A stretch of DNA of 64,000 nt from Saccharothrix ecbatanensis (GCF_014205015.1 NZ_JACHMO010000001.1:7192001-7256000), one strand, 5' to 3'. Positions 54,033 to 63,154 are shown, numbered from the stretch's first letter. The notes: generated by a model from the letters alone, not told the origin. Program-made: numbers and translations.

Positions 54033-56306
54033 ATGGGAGCCCTCCAGCTCACCCTCGGCGCCATCGGCGTCGCCGTCAGCGTGTACGCCTGGGGCCTGTT
54101 CGTCGCCGGTGTCCTGCGGATGATCAAGATCATCCGACTGGGGCAGCCCGACGCGACCCGCAACGGGCCGTTCGTGCCCCGCATGCGCACCCTGATCGTG
54201 GAGTTCGTCGCGCACACCAGGATGGCCAAGCTCCGCAAGGTCGCGCCCTGGCACTGGATGGTGATGTGGGGCTTCCTGATCGGCTCCGCGGCGCTGTTCG
54301 AGGCCTACGGCGAGGTCTTCTACCCCGGCTTCCACTGGCCGATCATCGGCACCTGGTCGCTCTGGTCGCTGCTGGTCGAACTGCTCGGCGTCGGCACCGT
54401 GGTCGGCGGTGTCGCCCTGGCGATCATCCGCCAGCTCAACCACCCGCGCCGCGCCGACCGGCTGTCCCGGTTCGCGGGCTCCGACTTCAAAGCCGCGTAC
54501 TTCGTCGAAGCGGTCGTGATCATCGAGGGCCTGGGCATCCTCGGCGTGAAGGCGTTCAAGCAGTCCTCCGGCCTGGAGGACCCACCGCTGTGGTCGTCGT
54601 TCGTGACCGCGCCGCTGGCCGAGATCCTGCCGTCGAACCCGGACTGGGTCTCGATCATGGCGATCATCAAGCTGCTGTCCGCCATGGTCTGGCTGGTCGT
54701 GGTGGCGAAGAACCTGACCATGGGCGTCGCCTGGCACCGGTTCAGCGCGTTCTTCAACATCTACTTCAAGCGCGAGGACGACGGCGGTGTCGCGCTCGGC
54801 GCGCTGAAGCCGATGATGAGCGGCGGCAAGGTCCTCGACCTGGAGGAAGCCGACCCCGACAAGGACGTGTTCGGCGTCGGCAAGGTCGAGGACTTCTCGT
54901 GGAAGGGCTGGCTGGACTTCAGCACCTGCACCGAGTGCGGTCGCTGCCAGTCCCAGTGCCCGGCGTGGAACACCGGCAAGCCGTTGTCCCCGAAGCTCCT
55001 CATCACCCAGCTCCGCGACCACGCGTTCGCCAAGGCGCCGTACCTGCTCGCCGGCGGCAGCAAGGACATGGCGGGCGACGAGGTCGGCCTGACGAGCGAC
55101 AAGTACGAGGACTACAAGAAGCGCCTCGAATCCATCGACGTGCTGGCGATGGCCGAGTCGGAGCGCCCGCTGGTCGGCACCGCGGACGAGCTGGGCGTCA
55201 TCGACCCCGAAGTGCTGTGGTCCTGCACGTCGTGCGGCGCGTGCGTCGAGCAGTGCCCGGTGGACATCGAGCACGTCGACCACATCGTCGACATGCGCCG
55301 CTACCAGGTGCTGATCGAGTCGAACTTCCCGTCCGAGCTGGGCGGCATGTTCAAGAACCTGGAGAACAAGGGCAACCCGTGGGGCCAGAACGCCAAGGAC
55401 CGCCTGGCGTGGACCGAGGGCCTGGACTTCGACGTGCCGGTGTTCGACGGCGAGCTGGGTGACGCCGAGTACCTGTTCTGGGTCGGCTGCGCGGGCGCGT
55501 TCGAGGACCGGGCGAAGAAGACCACCCGGGCGGTGGCCGAGCTGCTGCACACCGCCGGCGTCAAGTACACCGTGCTGGGCCCGGAGGAGACGTGCACCGG
55601 CGACCCGGCGCGGCGTGCGGGCAACGAGTTCCTGTTCCAGATGCTGGCGCAGCAGAACGTCGAGGTGCTGAACACGGTCTTCGACGGTCGTGAGCCCGGC
55701 CAGCGCAAGGTCGTCGTGACGTGCGCGCACTGCTTCAACACGTTGGCGAACGAGTACCCGCAGGTGGGCGGCACGTTCGAGGTCGTGCACCACACGCAGT
55801 TGCTGAACAAGCTGGTGCGCGAGCGGCGGCTGGTGCCGGTGGCGGAGGTCGCGGAGGACATCACCTACCACGACCCGTGCTACCTGGGCCGGCACAACAA
55901 GATCTACGAGGCGCCGCGCGAGCTGGTCGGCGCGTCGGGCGCGACGTTGCGCGAGATGCCTCGCCACGGCGACCAGTCCATGTGCTGCGGCGCCGGTGGC
56001 GCCCGCATGTGGATGGAGGAGCGGATCGGCAAGCGCATCAACCTCGACCGGGTGGACGAGGCGCTGGGCACCGCGCCGTCGAAGATCGCGACGGGCTGCC
56101 CGTTCTGCCGGGTGATGTTGACCGATGGTGTGACGGCACGGCAGAACGAGGGCACGGCGGGATCGCACATCGAGGTCGTGGACGTGGCGCAGCTGCTGCT
56201 GACGTCCGTGCGCCGGGGCCAGGCCCTGGAGCGCGGCGACGTGCCGACGGACGAGACCCCCACCGGCACCCCGCTGCCGAACGAGGACAAGGCGCCGTCC
56301 AGCTAG
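54033..56306 (+). CDS. Membrane-bound iron-sulfur (heterodisulfide reductase-like) protein
   Basis: 757 residues. N-terminal membrane part of ~7 helices with histidines (heme-b type, residues ~1-270), then two 4Fe-4S motifs (CTECGRCQSQCP and CTSCGACVEQCP, ~300 and ~405), then two CCG domains (CAHCF with HDPCYLGRHN; SMCCGAGGARMW with TGCPFC). This matches the GlpC/HdrD-like, NarI-linked iron-sulfur reductases that pass electrons at the membrane. From memory, M. tuberculosis has an essential homologue (Rv0338c). ATG 54033; TAGGCT at 53988-53993 and CCAGGAG after it. Confidence 0.92.
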   Translation: MGALQLTLGAIGVAVSVYAWGLFVAGVLRMIKIIRLGQPDATRNGPFVPRMRTLIVEFVAHTRMAKLRKVAPWHWMVMWGFLIGSAALFEAYGEVFYPGFHWPIIGTWSLWSLLVELLGVGTVVGGVALAIIRQLNHPRRADRLSRFAGSDFKAAYFVEAVVIIEGLGILGVKAFKQSSGLEDPPLWSSFVTAPLAEILPSNPDWVSIMAIIKLLSAMVWLVVVAKNLTMGVAWHRFSAFFNIYFKREDDGGVALGALKPMMSGGKVLDLEEADPDKDVFGVGKVEDFSWKGWLDFSTCTECGRCQSQCPAWNTGKPLSPKLLITQLRDHAFAKAPYLLAGGSKDMAGDEVGLTSDKYEDYKKRLESIDVLAMAESERPLVGTADELGVIDPEVLWSCTSCGACVEQCPVDIEHVDHIVDMRRYQVLIESNFPSELGGMFKNLENKGNPWGQNAKDRLAWTEGLDFDVPVFDGELGDAEYLFWVGCAGAFEDRAKKTTRAVAELLHTAGVKYTVLGPEETCTGDPARRAGNEFLFQMLAQQNVEVLNTVFDGREPGQRKVVVTCAHCFNTLANEYPQVGGTFEVVHHTQLLNKLVRERRLVPVAEVAEDITYHDPCYLGRHNKIYEAPRELVGASGATLREMPRHGDQSMCCGAGGARMWMEERIGKRINLDRVDEALGTAPSKIATGCPFCRVMLTDGVTARQNEGTAGSHIEVVDVAQLLLTSVRRGQALERGDVPTDETPTGTPLPNEDKAPSS

Positions 56307-56335
56307 TCCCTTGTGGCCGGTCTCTTTGGACGGCG

Positions 56336-56370
56336 AACGCCCCTCGGTCCTGTTCGGACCGAGGGGCGTT
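56336..56370. terminator. Terminator after the Fe-S protein gene
   Basis: A 15-bp perfect stem (56336-56350 with 56356-56370) with loop TGTTC; serves the convergent gene too. Confidence 0.85.
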
Positions 56371-56393
56371 GTCGTTGTTCCAGAACTGGGGTT

Positions 56394-56771
56394 TCAGTCG
56401 GTGATGCGGTCGTAGACGAGGTTCAGGATCCAGCTCGTCAGTGCCACGATGATCGCGCCGAAGAACGCCGGCCAGAAGCCGCTGACGTCGAACGGCAGGC
56501 CCAGTTCGCCCGCCAGCCAGCCGGTGAGCCAGAACAGCAGCGCGTTCACCACCAGGCCGATCAGACCCAGCGTGACCAGGTAGAACAGGCAGCCGAAGAA
56601 CTTCACCAGCGGCTTGACCACCGCGTTGACCAGACCGAAGAGCAGCGCGACGCCGATCAGCGTGCCGATCTTCGCCGGTGTCGACGCGCTCGATTCCAGG
56701 TCGATGCCGGGAATGAGCGTGGCGACCCAGACCGCCACCGCCGTCAGCAGTACGTGCACCAAAATGCCCAT
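56394..56771 (-). CDS. Phage holin family 4 membrane protein
   Basis: 125 residues, four membrane helices: VHVLLTAVAVWVATLIPGI, GVALLFGLVNAVVKPLV, LVTLGLIGLVVNALLFWL, GFWPAFFGAIIVALTSWIL. It belongs to the Phage_holin_4_2 family, common in bacterial chromosomes and not a sign of a prophage. TAGCCT lies 5 bases before ATG 56771, a leaderless arrangement. Convergent with the Fe-S gene. Confidence 0.9.
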   Translation of the reverse strand: MGILVHVLLTAVAVWVATLIPGIDLESSASTPAKIGTLIGVALLFGLVNAVVKPLVKFFGCLFYLVTLGLIGLVVNALLFWLTGWLAGELGLPFDVSGFWPAFFGAIIVALTSWILNLVYDRITD

Positions 56772-56866
56772 GCCGCAGGCTAACGGTGGTGGCGGCTGTC
56801 CAAAAGGGTCGGACGCGAGGGCCGTCACATCGCGCGGGACGTGCCGTCGCGCCCTAACGTCGGGCC

Positions 56867-57850
56867 ATGGCACCTGACCAGTCGAAGGGCGGCGAGAGCA
56901 CGGTCACCGTCCTGCTCGCGCTGGCGGTGAACCTGGCCATCGCGGTGATGAAGGCGATCGCCGGGGTGATCACCGGGTCGGCGGCGATGATGTCCGAGGC
57001 GGCGCACTCGGTCGCCGACACGTTCACCGAGGCCTTGTTGCTGACGGCGCTGCGCCGGTCCGCCCGGCCCGCCGACCGCAGGCACCCGTTCGGGTATGGG
57101 AAGGACCGGTACTTCTGGTCGCTGCTCGCGGCGGTGTCGATCTTCGTGTCGGGCGCGGTGTTCGCGTTCTACGAAGGTTTTCGGACGGTGTTCGGCGCGC
57201 CGGAAGAGCAGAACAGCCCGGTGGTCGGGTACGTCGTGCTGGCCGTCGCGTTCGCGCTGGAGTCGGTGTCGTGGACGCAGGCCGTGCGGCAGGTGCGGCG
57301 GGAGGCGCGGGCCGAGGAGCGGTCGATGCTCGCGTTCCTGCGGGTGTCGGACGACCCGACGGTGAAGACGGTGTTCCTGGAGGACTCGGCGGCGCTGGTC
57401 GGGCTGCTGCTCGCGTTCGGCGGGCTGGGGCTGCACCAGGTGACCGGGTCGTCGGTGTGGGACGGCGTGGCGTCGTTGGCGATCGGGGCGCTGCTCGCGT
57501 TCGCCGCGTACACGTTGGCGGCGACGAACCGTGGGCTGCTGATCGGCAGGCAGGCCGACCCGGTGCTGGTGCGGGCGGTGTGGTCGCAGCTGCGGGCGGC
57601 GCCGGAGGTGGAGCGGGTGGTGGACCTGCTGACGATGGCGGTCGGCACGGACCGGGTGCTGGTGTGCGCGCGGCTCGACTTCGACGACTCGTTGGGGGCC
57701 GCCGACCTGGAGCGCGCGTGCGTCCGCATAGACGCCGAACTACGCGCCGCGCACGTCGAGTTGGACGAGGTGTTCCTGGAGCCCGTGCCGCGGAACGACC
57801 CGGACCTGCGGTCGCGGGTGCTGGCCCGGTACGGGGAGCTGAAGCTCTAG
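56867..57850 (+). CDS. Cation diffusion facilitator transporter
   Basis: 327 residues. Six membrane helices with the metal-binding Asp/His of SEAAHSVADTFTEALLL and VFLEDSAALVGLLLAF, followed by a C-terminal cytosolic domain (VERVVDLLTMAVGTDRVLV). CDF proteins export zinc, iron, cobalt or manganese by proton exchange. TAACGT (56855-56860) is six bases before ATG 56867, so the message is probably leaderless. Metal specificity unknown. Confidence 0.93.
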   Translation: MAPDQSKGGESTVTVLLALAVNLAIAVMKAIAGVITGSAAMMSEAAHSVADTFTEALLLTALRRSARPADRRHPFGYGKDRYFWSLLAAVSIFVSGAVFAFYEGFRTVFGAPEEQNSPVVGYVVLAVAFALESVSWTQAVRQVRREARAEERSMLAFLRVSDDPTVKTVFLEDSAALVGLLLAFGGLGLHQVTGSSVWDGVASLAIGALLAFAAYTLAATNRGLLIGRQADPVLVRAVWSQLRAAPEVERVVDLLTMAVGTDRVLVCARLDFDDSLGAADLERACVRIDAELRAAHVELDEVFLEPVPRNDPDLRSRVLARYGELKL

Positions 57851-57876
57851 CGCTCGGTGTTCTAGCCCTTGGCGCT

Positions 57877-58458
57877 CTAGCGCTTGGTGTCGGTGCGGTG
57901 GAAGTTGAGGTACGCGCGTGACGGCGTCGGACCGCGCTGGCCCTGGTAACGGGAGCCGGCCTGCGACGAGCCGTACGGGAACTCGGCCGCGCTGCTGAGC
58001 CGGAACAGGCACAGCTGGCCGATCTTCATGCCGGGCCAGAGGGTGATGGGCAGGTTGGCGACGTTCGACAGTTCGAGCGTGATGTGGCCCGAGAAGCCGG
58101 GGTCGATGAAGCCCGCGGTGGAGTGGGTGAGGAGGCCGAGGCGGCCGAGCGAGGACTTGCCTTCGAGGCGGCCCGCCAGGTCGTCCGGGAGGGTGACGAG
58201 CTCGAACGTCGAGCCGAGCACGAACTCACCCGGGTGGAGCACGAACGGCTCTTCGTCGGCCGGCTCTACCAGCGAGGTGAGGTCGTCCTGCTGCATCGCC
58301 GGGTCGATGTGCGTGTAGCGGGTGTTGTTGAAGACGCGGAAGAAGCGGTCCAACCGGACGTCGATGCTGGACGGCTGCACCATGACGTCGTCGAACGGCT
58401 CCAGCACCAGCCGGCCGGAGCCGACCTCCTTGCGCAGATCACGGTCGCTTAGCAGCAC
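57877..58458 (-). CDS. dcd: dCTP deaminase
   Basis: 193 residues. [17 protein letters not shown] is the usual start; [30 protein letters not shown] and [18 protein letters not shown] form the nucleotide site. It converts dCTP to dUTP, and in many actinobacteria to dUMP (bifunctional type). TAGGCT precedes GTG 58458 by six bases, so it is probably leaderless. It is divergent from the tRNA gene with 36 nt between. Confidence 0.95.
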   Translation of the reverse strand: MLLSDRDLRKEVGSGRLVLEPFDDVMVQPSSIDVRLDRFFRVFNNTRYTHIDPAMQQDDLTSLVEPADEEPFVLHPGEFVLGSTFELVTLPDDLAGRLEGKSSLGRLGLLTHSTAGFIDPGFSGHITLELSNVANLPITLWPGMKIGQLCLFRLSSAAEFPYGSSQAGSRYQGQRGPTPSRAYLNFHRTDTKR

Positions 58459-58494
58459 GGTGACAGCCTATGTGTATGATCGGGCACGCAACAC

Positions 58495-58565
58495 GCGGGT
58501 GTAGTTCATTGGTAGAACGACAGCTTCCCAAGCTGTAGAGGCGGGTTCGATTCCCGTCACCCGCT
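58495..58565 (+). tRNA. tRNA-Gly (anticodon CCC)
   Basis: 71 nt without encoded CCA. Acceptor GCGGGTG/CACCCGC, D arm with TTGGTAGAA, anticodon stem ACAGC/GCTGT with loop TTCCCAA (anticodon CCC), and T arm GGGTTCGATTCCC. Reads GGG codons, common in this GC-rich genome. Its 3' end borders the integrase remnant, a known attachment place for actinomycete integrative elements. Confidence 0.97.
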
Positions 58566-58572
58566 CAAGTGA

Positions 58573-58607
58573 ACGAAGGCCCAGGTCACGTCGACCTGGG
58601 CCTTCGT
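58573..58607 (+). terminator. Terminator after tRNA-Gly
   Basis: A 15-bp perfect stem (58573-58587 with 58593-58607) with loop ACGTC. Confidence 0.85.
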
Positions 58608-58647
58608 CGTAGTCGGGCCAGAACGTCACCGTGCTGTCTACGTGCGG

Positions 58648-59473
58648 TTAGTCGACCAGGGCCAGGACGCCAGCGGTGCCGTCATCCTCGCCATTTCCGC
58701 CGCCACGTTCCCGGTCGACCAGGCCGCTCAGACCGGCCGCGATCTCGCGAGACGCCTCTGTAGTCGCGTGCTGGTAGATCAGCGCCGCCCGAGGACTGTC
58801 GTGCCCCATCCGCGCATCAGGTTCCGCGTGCTGGCCTTGGTGCGCGCAGCCAAGGGTGTTCCCGGTGCTGGAGGTCGTGGAAGTGCAGGTGGGGCACGCT
58901 GATGTCAGCGACCGCCTTCTTCCAGCCGGTACGCAGGTTGAAGTCGCCCCGGCGCAGCGGGTTGCCACGCTGGCCCGTGAACACCCGGGCATCGGGAGCC
59001 GAGTCGGTGAACTCGTCCAGGTGAGCGAGCAGGTCAGCCCTGATCGCCTCCGGGATCGCGACGGACCGCAGGCCAGCTCGTGACTTGGGAGGGCCATAGA
59101 CCAAGCCCCGACCGGGCAGCTCCACGAACGCCCCAGCGACGCGGACAGCACTCGCGTCCGGCGCGATGTCCATCCGCCTGGGAGCTGTGATCTCGTCCCA
59201 CCGGAGCGTGGCGAACGCCGCCAGGAGCACGAAGTCCCGGTACCGCCGATCAGCCATCCGCGACGCCAGGTCGAACACCTGGGCCACGGTCAGCACCGGC
59301 CGTTCGTCCGGGTTCTCCGGGCCAGCGCCGCGCACCTGGCACAGGTTGCGCGGGATGATCCAGTCCTCGTTCGCCGCCGTCATCAGCACGGCCCGCAGCA
59401 GTCGGTACGCCTTGGCAGCCATCGACTGCGAGACGCCCGCAGCGAGCAAGCCCGCCCGCCACTTCCTGATCAT
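58648..59473 (-). pseudogene. Decayed tyrosine recombinase (integrase)
   Basis: The catalytic part of an actinomycete integrase is split in two frames. From 59473: KAYRLLRAVLMTAANEDWII, FATLRWDEITAPRR (catalytic Arg in the first block), then HFHDLQHREH, where the usual HxLRH has Arg changed to Gln and the frame is lost (near 58860). The other frame gives ARMGHDSPRAALIYQHATTEA with the last His and the Tyr. The N-terminal ~100 residues (SAM-like domain) are absent upstream of 59473. It lies 80 bp from tRNA-Gly, so it marks a former integrative element and is inactive. Confidence 0.87.
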
Positions 59474-59981
59474 GGGCGTGTCGAGATCATGGGTGTGTCG
59501 AGTTGGCCGAGCTGGAACGCGTCAAGGGGGGCAGATCCGGCCCAACAGGCCAGAATGGACGGAAGGTGTCCCCTTGACACGCGCGTTTGGGACGAGCCAG
59601 GTCGGAGGGATGACCCGAAACCCTCTGCTAGGACTTCAACCCTCCGTAAGCAGAAGGCGATACGGCCCCGTATTTTTCGTAGTAGAGCCGAGATCGGACG
59701 GGCAGGAAGGCTTGGATCCCATCCGTATGGTGGTAGATGGCGCAGCAAATGTCATCGTTCGACTACGCATTGAATGTGCAGCAGTGGCGAAACAAGCCGA
59801 AAGGCGGCCTAAAGGCGGCCCAATCAGAGTAGAGCGTGACCCCTCGTAGTCGCCCCGAGGTGGCTGATTGCAGGTGGATCGAGGAACGCGACAAGCTATG
59901 AGAGTAATCGAGCTCGCGCCGTTTCCTTCCACAGTCGCGGCGCGCGCTCTACTCCCCAGACCATCGAGGAGCAGTCCTAGC
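59474..59981. other. About 510 bp without a recognisable gene
   Basis: Lower GC than the flanks, no frame with family features on either strand. Probably degraded accessory DNA between the integrase remnant and the small membrane protein gene. GGCGGCCTAAAGGCGGCC at 59804-59821 is an inverted repeat. Confidence 0.55.
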
Positions 59982-60140
59982 ATGTATCACCTTGAACCTG
60001 TCACGGTAGCCGCCTTCGGCATGATATGGATGATCGTCACTGTTAGCGCCCTTGGAGCCGTTGCCGTGCTGTCCCCCCACCGATGGCAGCGACAGGCGGC
60101 ACGTGACGTCCTCGTTCTCCTTCTCCGAGGACGATCCTGA
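59982..60140 (+). CDS. Small membrane protein
   Basis: 52 residues. Starts MYHLEPVTVAAFGMIWMIV, one membrane helix (IVTVSALGAVAVL) and a basic cytosolic end (SPHRWQRQAARDV, LRGRS). GAGGAG lies 11 bases before ATG 59982. Such small basic-tail proteins often occur in actinomycete integrative elements. No function. Confidence 0.5.
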   Translation: MYHLEPVTVAAFGMIWMIVTVSALGAVAVLSPHRWQRQAARDVLVLLLRGRS

Positions 60141-60431
60141 CGCACAGGTACCTGTGTCGAGGCAGGCATCCAACGAGCGTCCACCTGGCAGCCACCGCAA
60201 GCCCTACCCGCCGAACGCCGCTCGCACTACTTCATCGACCTGGCGAGAGCCCAACTCGACCTCGGCCACCACGAAGACGCCTACCTCTGCCTGCAAGCCG
60301 CCCGCCAAGCAGCCCTCGAACACACGCGCAACCATCCGCAGGTCCGCCAAGCCCTATCAGTCCTACTGCGCACTCACCCGTCACTCAGCTCCGGCTTACT
60401 CGACCTGGCCGCGTGGGCCGGCGCTCGCTGA
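60141..60431 (+). pseudogene. 3' remnant of an HTH/TPR regulator
   Basis: An open stretch of ~96 codons after a stop at 60138, lacking a good start. ALPAERRSHYFIDLARAQL, LGHHEDAYLCLQAARQAALE and LSSGLLDLAAWAGAR match the C-terminal TPR part of Streptomyces-type XRE regulators. The N-terminal HTH is missing, so this is a truncated gene. Confidence 0.6.
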
Positions 60432-60453
60432 GCCGACACACCGGACTATCGGC

Positions 60454-61110
60454 TCACGCCTTCCCCAACAGCTCCGGCAGCTCGTGCAACGAGTCGATCA
60501 CCCAATCAGCATCACGACGCACCAACGGATCATCGGCCCACAGGTACCCCCACGGCCCACGCCGAATCAACGCAGTACGCAACCCAGCCGCCTTAGCGGC
60601 CACAACGTCGTTGTCACGGTGGTCGCCGACATAAAGCACGTCACCCGCAGCCTCCGCAGGCGTCATGTCCACAACCCGCTCGAAGAACTCGGGTGAAGGC
60701 TTGGTCACACCCCATTCACCAGAGGTGGCGAGCCCGTCCACCGGTAGGTCCAATGCCCGCAGCAGTTCAGCCGCCCGAGCAGTTTGGTTCCTCGCCACCC
60801 CGACCCACAGCCCAGCCTTCCGCAACCCGGCCGACCCGGTCCGCACATCCGGGTACAGATCCCCGCTATCGATGCGCTCGCCCACCCCCGCCCGCTTCCG
60901 CAACTGCCTCTCGTGAGCGACATCGAAGCCAGGCCGGAAATAGTGGAGCGTCTCAGCGTTGTCCCGCCCCGCCGCAGTAACCGCACCGAGCACCGTCGAG
61001 AAGGTGTGCCGGGATACCCCGATCCAGTCGGCCCAAGCACCCCACTCCCGCGAGTTGTCCAACAACGTCTCACCGACGTCGAACACCACCGCAGACACCA
61101 AGCCCTGCAC
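60454..61110 (-). CDS. HAD-family hydrolase
   Basis: 218 residues. Motif I DVGETLLDNS (nucleophile Asp with second acid changed to Glu), motif II Ser/Thr in LATSGEWGVTKPSPEFF with Lys, and motif IV YVGDHRDNDVVAAKAAGL. A cap domain lies between. Probably a phosphatase for a small metabolite. ATG 61110. It lies inside the tRNA-linked accessory region. Confidence 0.9.
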   Translation of the reverse strand: MQGLVSAVVFDVGETLLDNSREWGAWADWIGVSRHTFSTVLGAVTAAGRDNAETLHYFRPGFDVAHERQLRKRAGVGERIDSGDLYPDVRTGSAGLRKAGLWVGVARNQTARAAELLRALDLPVDGLATSGEWGVTKPSPEFFERVVDMTPAEAAGDVLYVGDHRDNDVVAAKAAGLRTALIRRGPWGYLWADDPLVRRDADWVIDSLHELPELLGKA

Positions 61111-61379
61111 CTACGCCATCAACGCCCACCACGCGACGACCACACCAGCCCCACCCACACTCAGATGGCCTGACCACGCAGTCAAGGCGTTCGTGCCCTA
61201 CGCCGCCGCGGAGGCTTCTTCACTGCCGGCAAACCACGTGGTCAGTGGTCGCCGGCGCCCTTGCGCTGTTCGGTGGTGTGCCTGCCGCCCTCGAGCCTGC
61301 TGACGGTCGAGGGGTCGCCGACGGATCGCTCGTTCGGCGACCGTTCAGGTGGCTCGGCACAGCCGCACCAAGCAGGGGG
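61111..61379. other. 269-bp gap after the TIR gene
   Basis: No gene that I can support. On the minus strand a short stretch reads DPSTVSRLEGGRHTTEQRKG, slightly like an HTH end, but the frame is short and has no start. Confidence 0.4.
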
Positions 61380-62423
61380 TTACATCCCGTATCGGTCGCA
61401 GTTTCGGAGGACTGCGGTCAGGTTTGGCAGTGCCTGGTCGGCGAACTTGACGGCCTCGGCTGTCAGGTCTTCCGGTGGGGGATCCACTTTGCCGGCCAGG
61501 CGGGTTGGTGGCAGCAGGGCACGGCTTAGGGCTGTTCCGTAGCGGATTTCCGGGTTCGGGCTGGTGTAGAACACGTTCAGCACCTTTCCCAGCCTTTCGG
61601 CGATTTCCCAATCGGTGACGCCGTCGAAGTCCGCGAGCGCCTCGCTGACCTCGGGGCTGGTTTCGGCGATCGTGTTGATCTTCTCGATCAGGTAGCGGCT
61701 GTCGCGGAGCAGCGTGGTGCAGAAGGCGAGCAGGCCCGAGTCGGCTCTCATCCGCATCAGCGTCTTGAGAGCCCGCTCGATTGCGGATACGCCCCAGGTG
61801 TTCAGGGCGCGTTCGGTCACGACGACCACCGCTTCGGGGCCACCGATCTTGCGCAGACCCTCCAGCGCTGCCTTCTCCACGGTCTGGTCGTGCTGGTGCA
61901 GCGCGTACGGCCGCAGGACCGCCGCCGACCTGAACACGTCCTTGGGATCGCGCAGCCGGTTGAGCAGTTCGGCGCGTTGCCGGCGTTCGGGTTTGACCAG
62001 GTCGACTAGCTCTTCGACGCTCGCCCGGTAGTTGTCCGGGTCCAGCAGCAGGCACTTCTTGGCTCGTAAGTCCACCGGGAGGCTGCCGACGCTCAGCCCG
62101 GCCACGAGGGCAGGCACGACCCGGACGCCCGCCCGCTCGATCTCCAGCAGCATCCCTGAGGTGAGTTCGTACTTCACCCAATTCGACCGCAACGCAGAGG
62201 GGGACAGGACCGCGAGGAAGTAACCGGCCGACGTGATGCCGTCGTTGATCCGGTCGCGGATGAAGTCACCGGGCTTCATCTCCCAGGCATCCCACCACAC
62301 CCGGACGCCGAAGCGGTGCAGGTCTTCGGCCAACTCGCGCACCAGGGGGCGGTCTTCGGTGTTGTAGCTGATGAACAGGTCGTACTTGGTCCGCCTGCGC
62401 AATGCCGCTCCCGCCTCGTGCAT
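61380..62423 (-). CDS. TIR-domain protein with helical C-terminus, possible defence effector
   Basis: 347 residues. TIR domain at ~12-145: KYDLFISYNTEDRPLVREL (box 1), WDAWEMKPGDFI (box 2 region), and the NADase-type Glu86 in SNWVKYEL after LAVLSPSALR. From ~150 on, helical units suggest HEAT/armadillo repeats (AALEGLRKIGGPEAVVVV; AIERALKTLMRMRADSGL; YLIEKINTIAETSPEVSEAL). Bacterial TIR proteins often degrade NAD+ when phage infect (Thoeris, Sir2-like and CBASS-linked types). It stands with a MerR-type regulator in the tRNA-Gly element; no ThsA-like partner is seen. ATG 62423. Role is inferred. Confidence 0.85.
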   Translation of the reverse strand: MHEAGAALRRRTKYDLFISYNTEDRPLVRELAEDLHRFGVRVWWDAWEMKPGDFIRDRINDGITSAGYFLAVLSPSALRSNWVKYELTSGMLLEIERAGVRVVPALVAGLSVGSLPVDLRAKKCLLLDPDNYRASVEELVDLVKPERRQRAELLNRLRDPKDVFRSAAVLRPYALHQHDQTVEKAALEGLRKIGGPEAVVVVTERALNTWGVSAIERALKTLMRMRADSGLLAFCTTLLRDSRYLIEKINTIAETSPEVSEALADFDGVTDWEIAERLGKVLNVFYTSPNPEIRYGTALSRALLPPTRLAGKVDPPPEDLTAEAVKFADQALPNLTAVLRNCDRYGM

Positions 62424-62734
62424 GTGCCACGCCGACCGGGCCCAGTCTGCCGGCTCTGCGCCCGTCCCGGACCGGGGTGCGCACGGGTGGCCCGGCCGCC
62501 TAGCGGGAATCTCGAGCCGTGGCTGCTGGAGCGGAAACCCGTCACCGACGAGGTGCTTGCACTGAACTTGGACGGCAACGCCCACAGTCCGCACCACCAA
62601 GCGCTGACAGAACTTCGCGCTCGCCACCGGGCCTCTGCACGGGTGCACAAAGGCCCAGGTCGGTTGACCTGGGAGGCCCTCGTCATCAAGGGGAAGGTCG
62701 GCCGGTCCGGCCGACCTCCCGGTCCACAGCGGGG
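62424..62734. other. 311-bp gap between MerR-type and TIR genes
   Basis: No recognised gene. It contains an imperfect hairpin with arms GGCCCAGGTC and GACCTGGG-AGGCC (about 62652-62680), similar to the tRNA-Gly terminator (58573-58607), and probably ends the MerR gene transcript. If so, the TIR gene has its own promoter in the last ~200 bp. Confidence 0.45.
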
Positions 62735-63106
62735 TCACACGCCCCGCAGTGGCGGGTAGGGCTCTCCGGGTGGGTGCTGCGACCTGTTGGCGTCCTTGGC
62801 GTCCTGAAGCTGGTCCTCCAGGGTGACGATGCGGCAGGCCGAGTCCAGCCCTGTGCCTCGGTCCACCATCACCCGGACGCGGGCGGCCAAGCGCAGTTGG
62901 CTGCGGGAGTACCGGCGGTGTCCGCCGGCCGAGCGCTGCGGCTCGATCAGCTTGGCCTCGTCCAGGCTGCGCAGGAACCCAGCCGAAGTGCCGAGCATCT
63001 CCGCGGCCCGTCCCATGGTGTAAGCGGGGTAGTCGTCGTCGTCGAAACGCTCGGCCGTGGTCTGCGCGTCCGGCAGCTGGTGGTCGTGGGCTTCCTCTGG
63101 GTTCAT
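62735..63106 (-). CDS. MerR-type HTH regulator
   Basis: 123 residues. After an acidic N-terminus (MNPEEAHDHQLPDAQ), the winged HTH reads YPAYTMGRAAEMLGTSAGFL, KLIEPQRSAGGHRRYSRSQL, followed by a short helix (SACRIVTLEDQLQDAKDAN). It lacks a ligand domain. This subgroup is common in actinomycetes, often with stress or mobile genes. GGAGGT lies 5 bases before ATG 63106. Confidence 0.9.
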   Translation of the reverse strand: MNPEEAHDHQLPDAQTTAERFDDDDYPAYTMGRAAEMLGTSAGFLRSLDEAKLIEPQRSAGGHRRYSRSQLRLAARVRVMVDRGTGLDSACRIVTLEDQLQDAKDANRSQHPPGEPYPPLRGV

Positions 63107-63124
63107 CGCACCTCCGCATCACGA

Positions 63125-63154
63125 GGGGCCCCGGCGCAGTAGCGCCGGGGCCCC
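63125..63154. terminator. GC-rich hairpin before the MerR-type gene
   Basis: A 13-bp perfect stem (63125-63137 with 63142-63154), loop AGTA. It probably ends transcription arriving from 63.2-63.9 kb. Confidence 0.7.

Noticed and set aside
56394..56771. Holin-like gene as sign of a prophage
   Set aside because: This holin family is a common chromosomal protein in actinobacteria and no phage genes surround it.
58648..59473. Functional integrase
   Set aside because: Frame is broken, the N-terminal domain is missing and the HxxR arginine is changed to glutamine.
59636..59983. 115-codon minus-strand frame in the accessory region
   Set aside because: Low-complexity Ser/Arg/Thr content, no ribosome site, no family.
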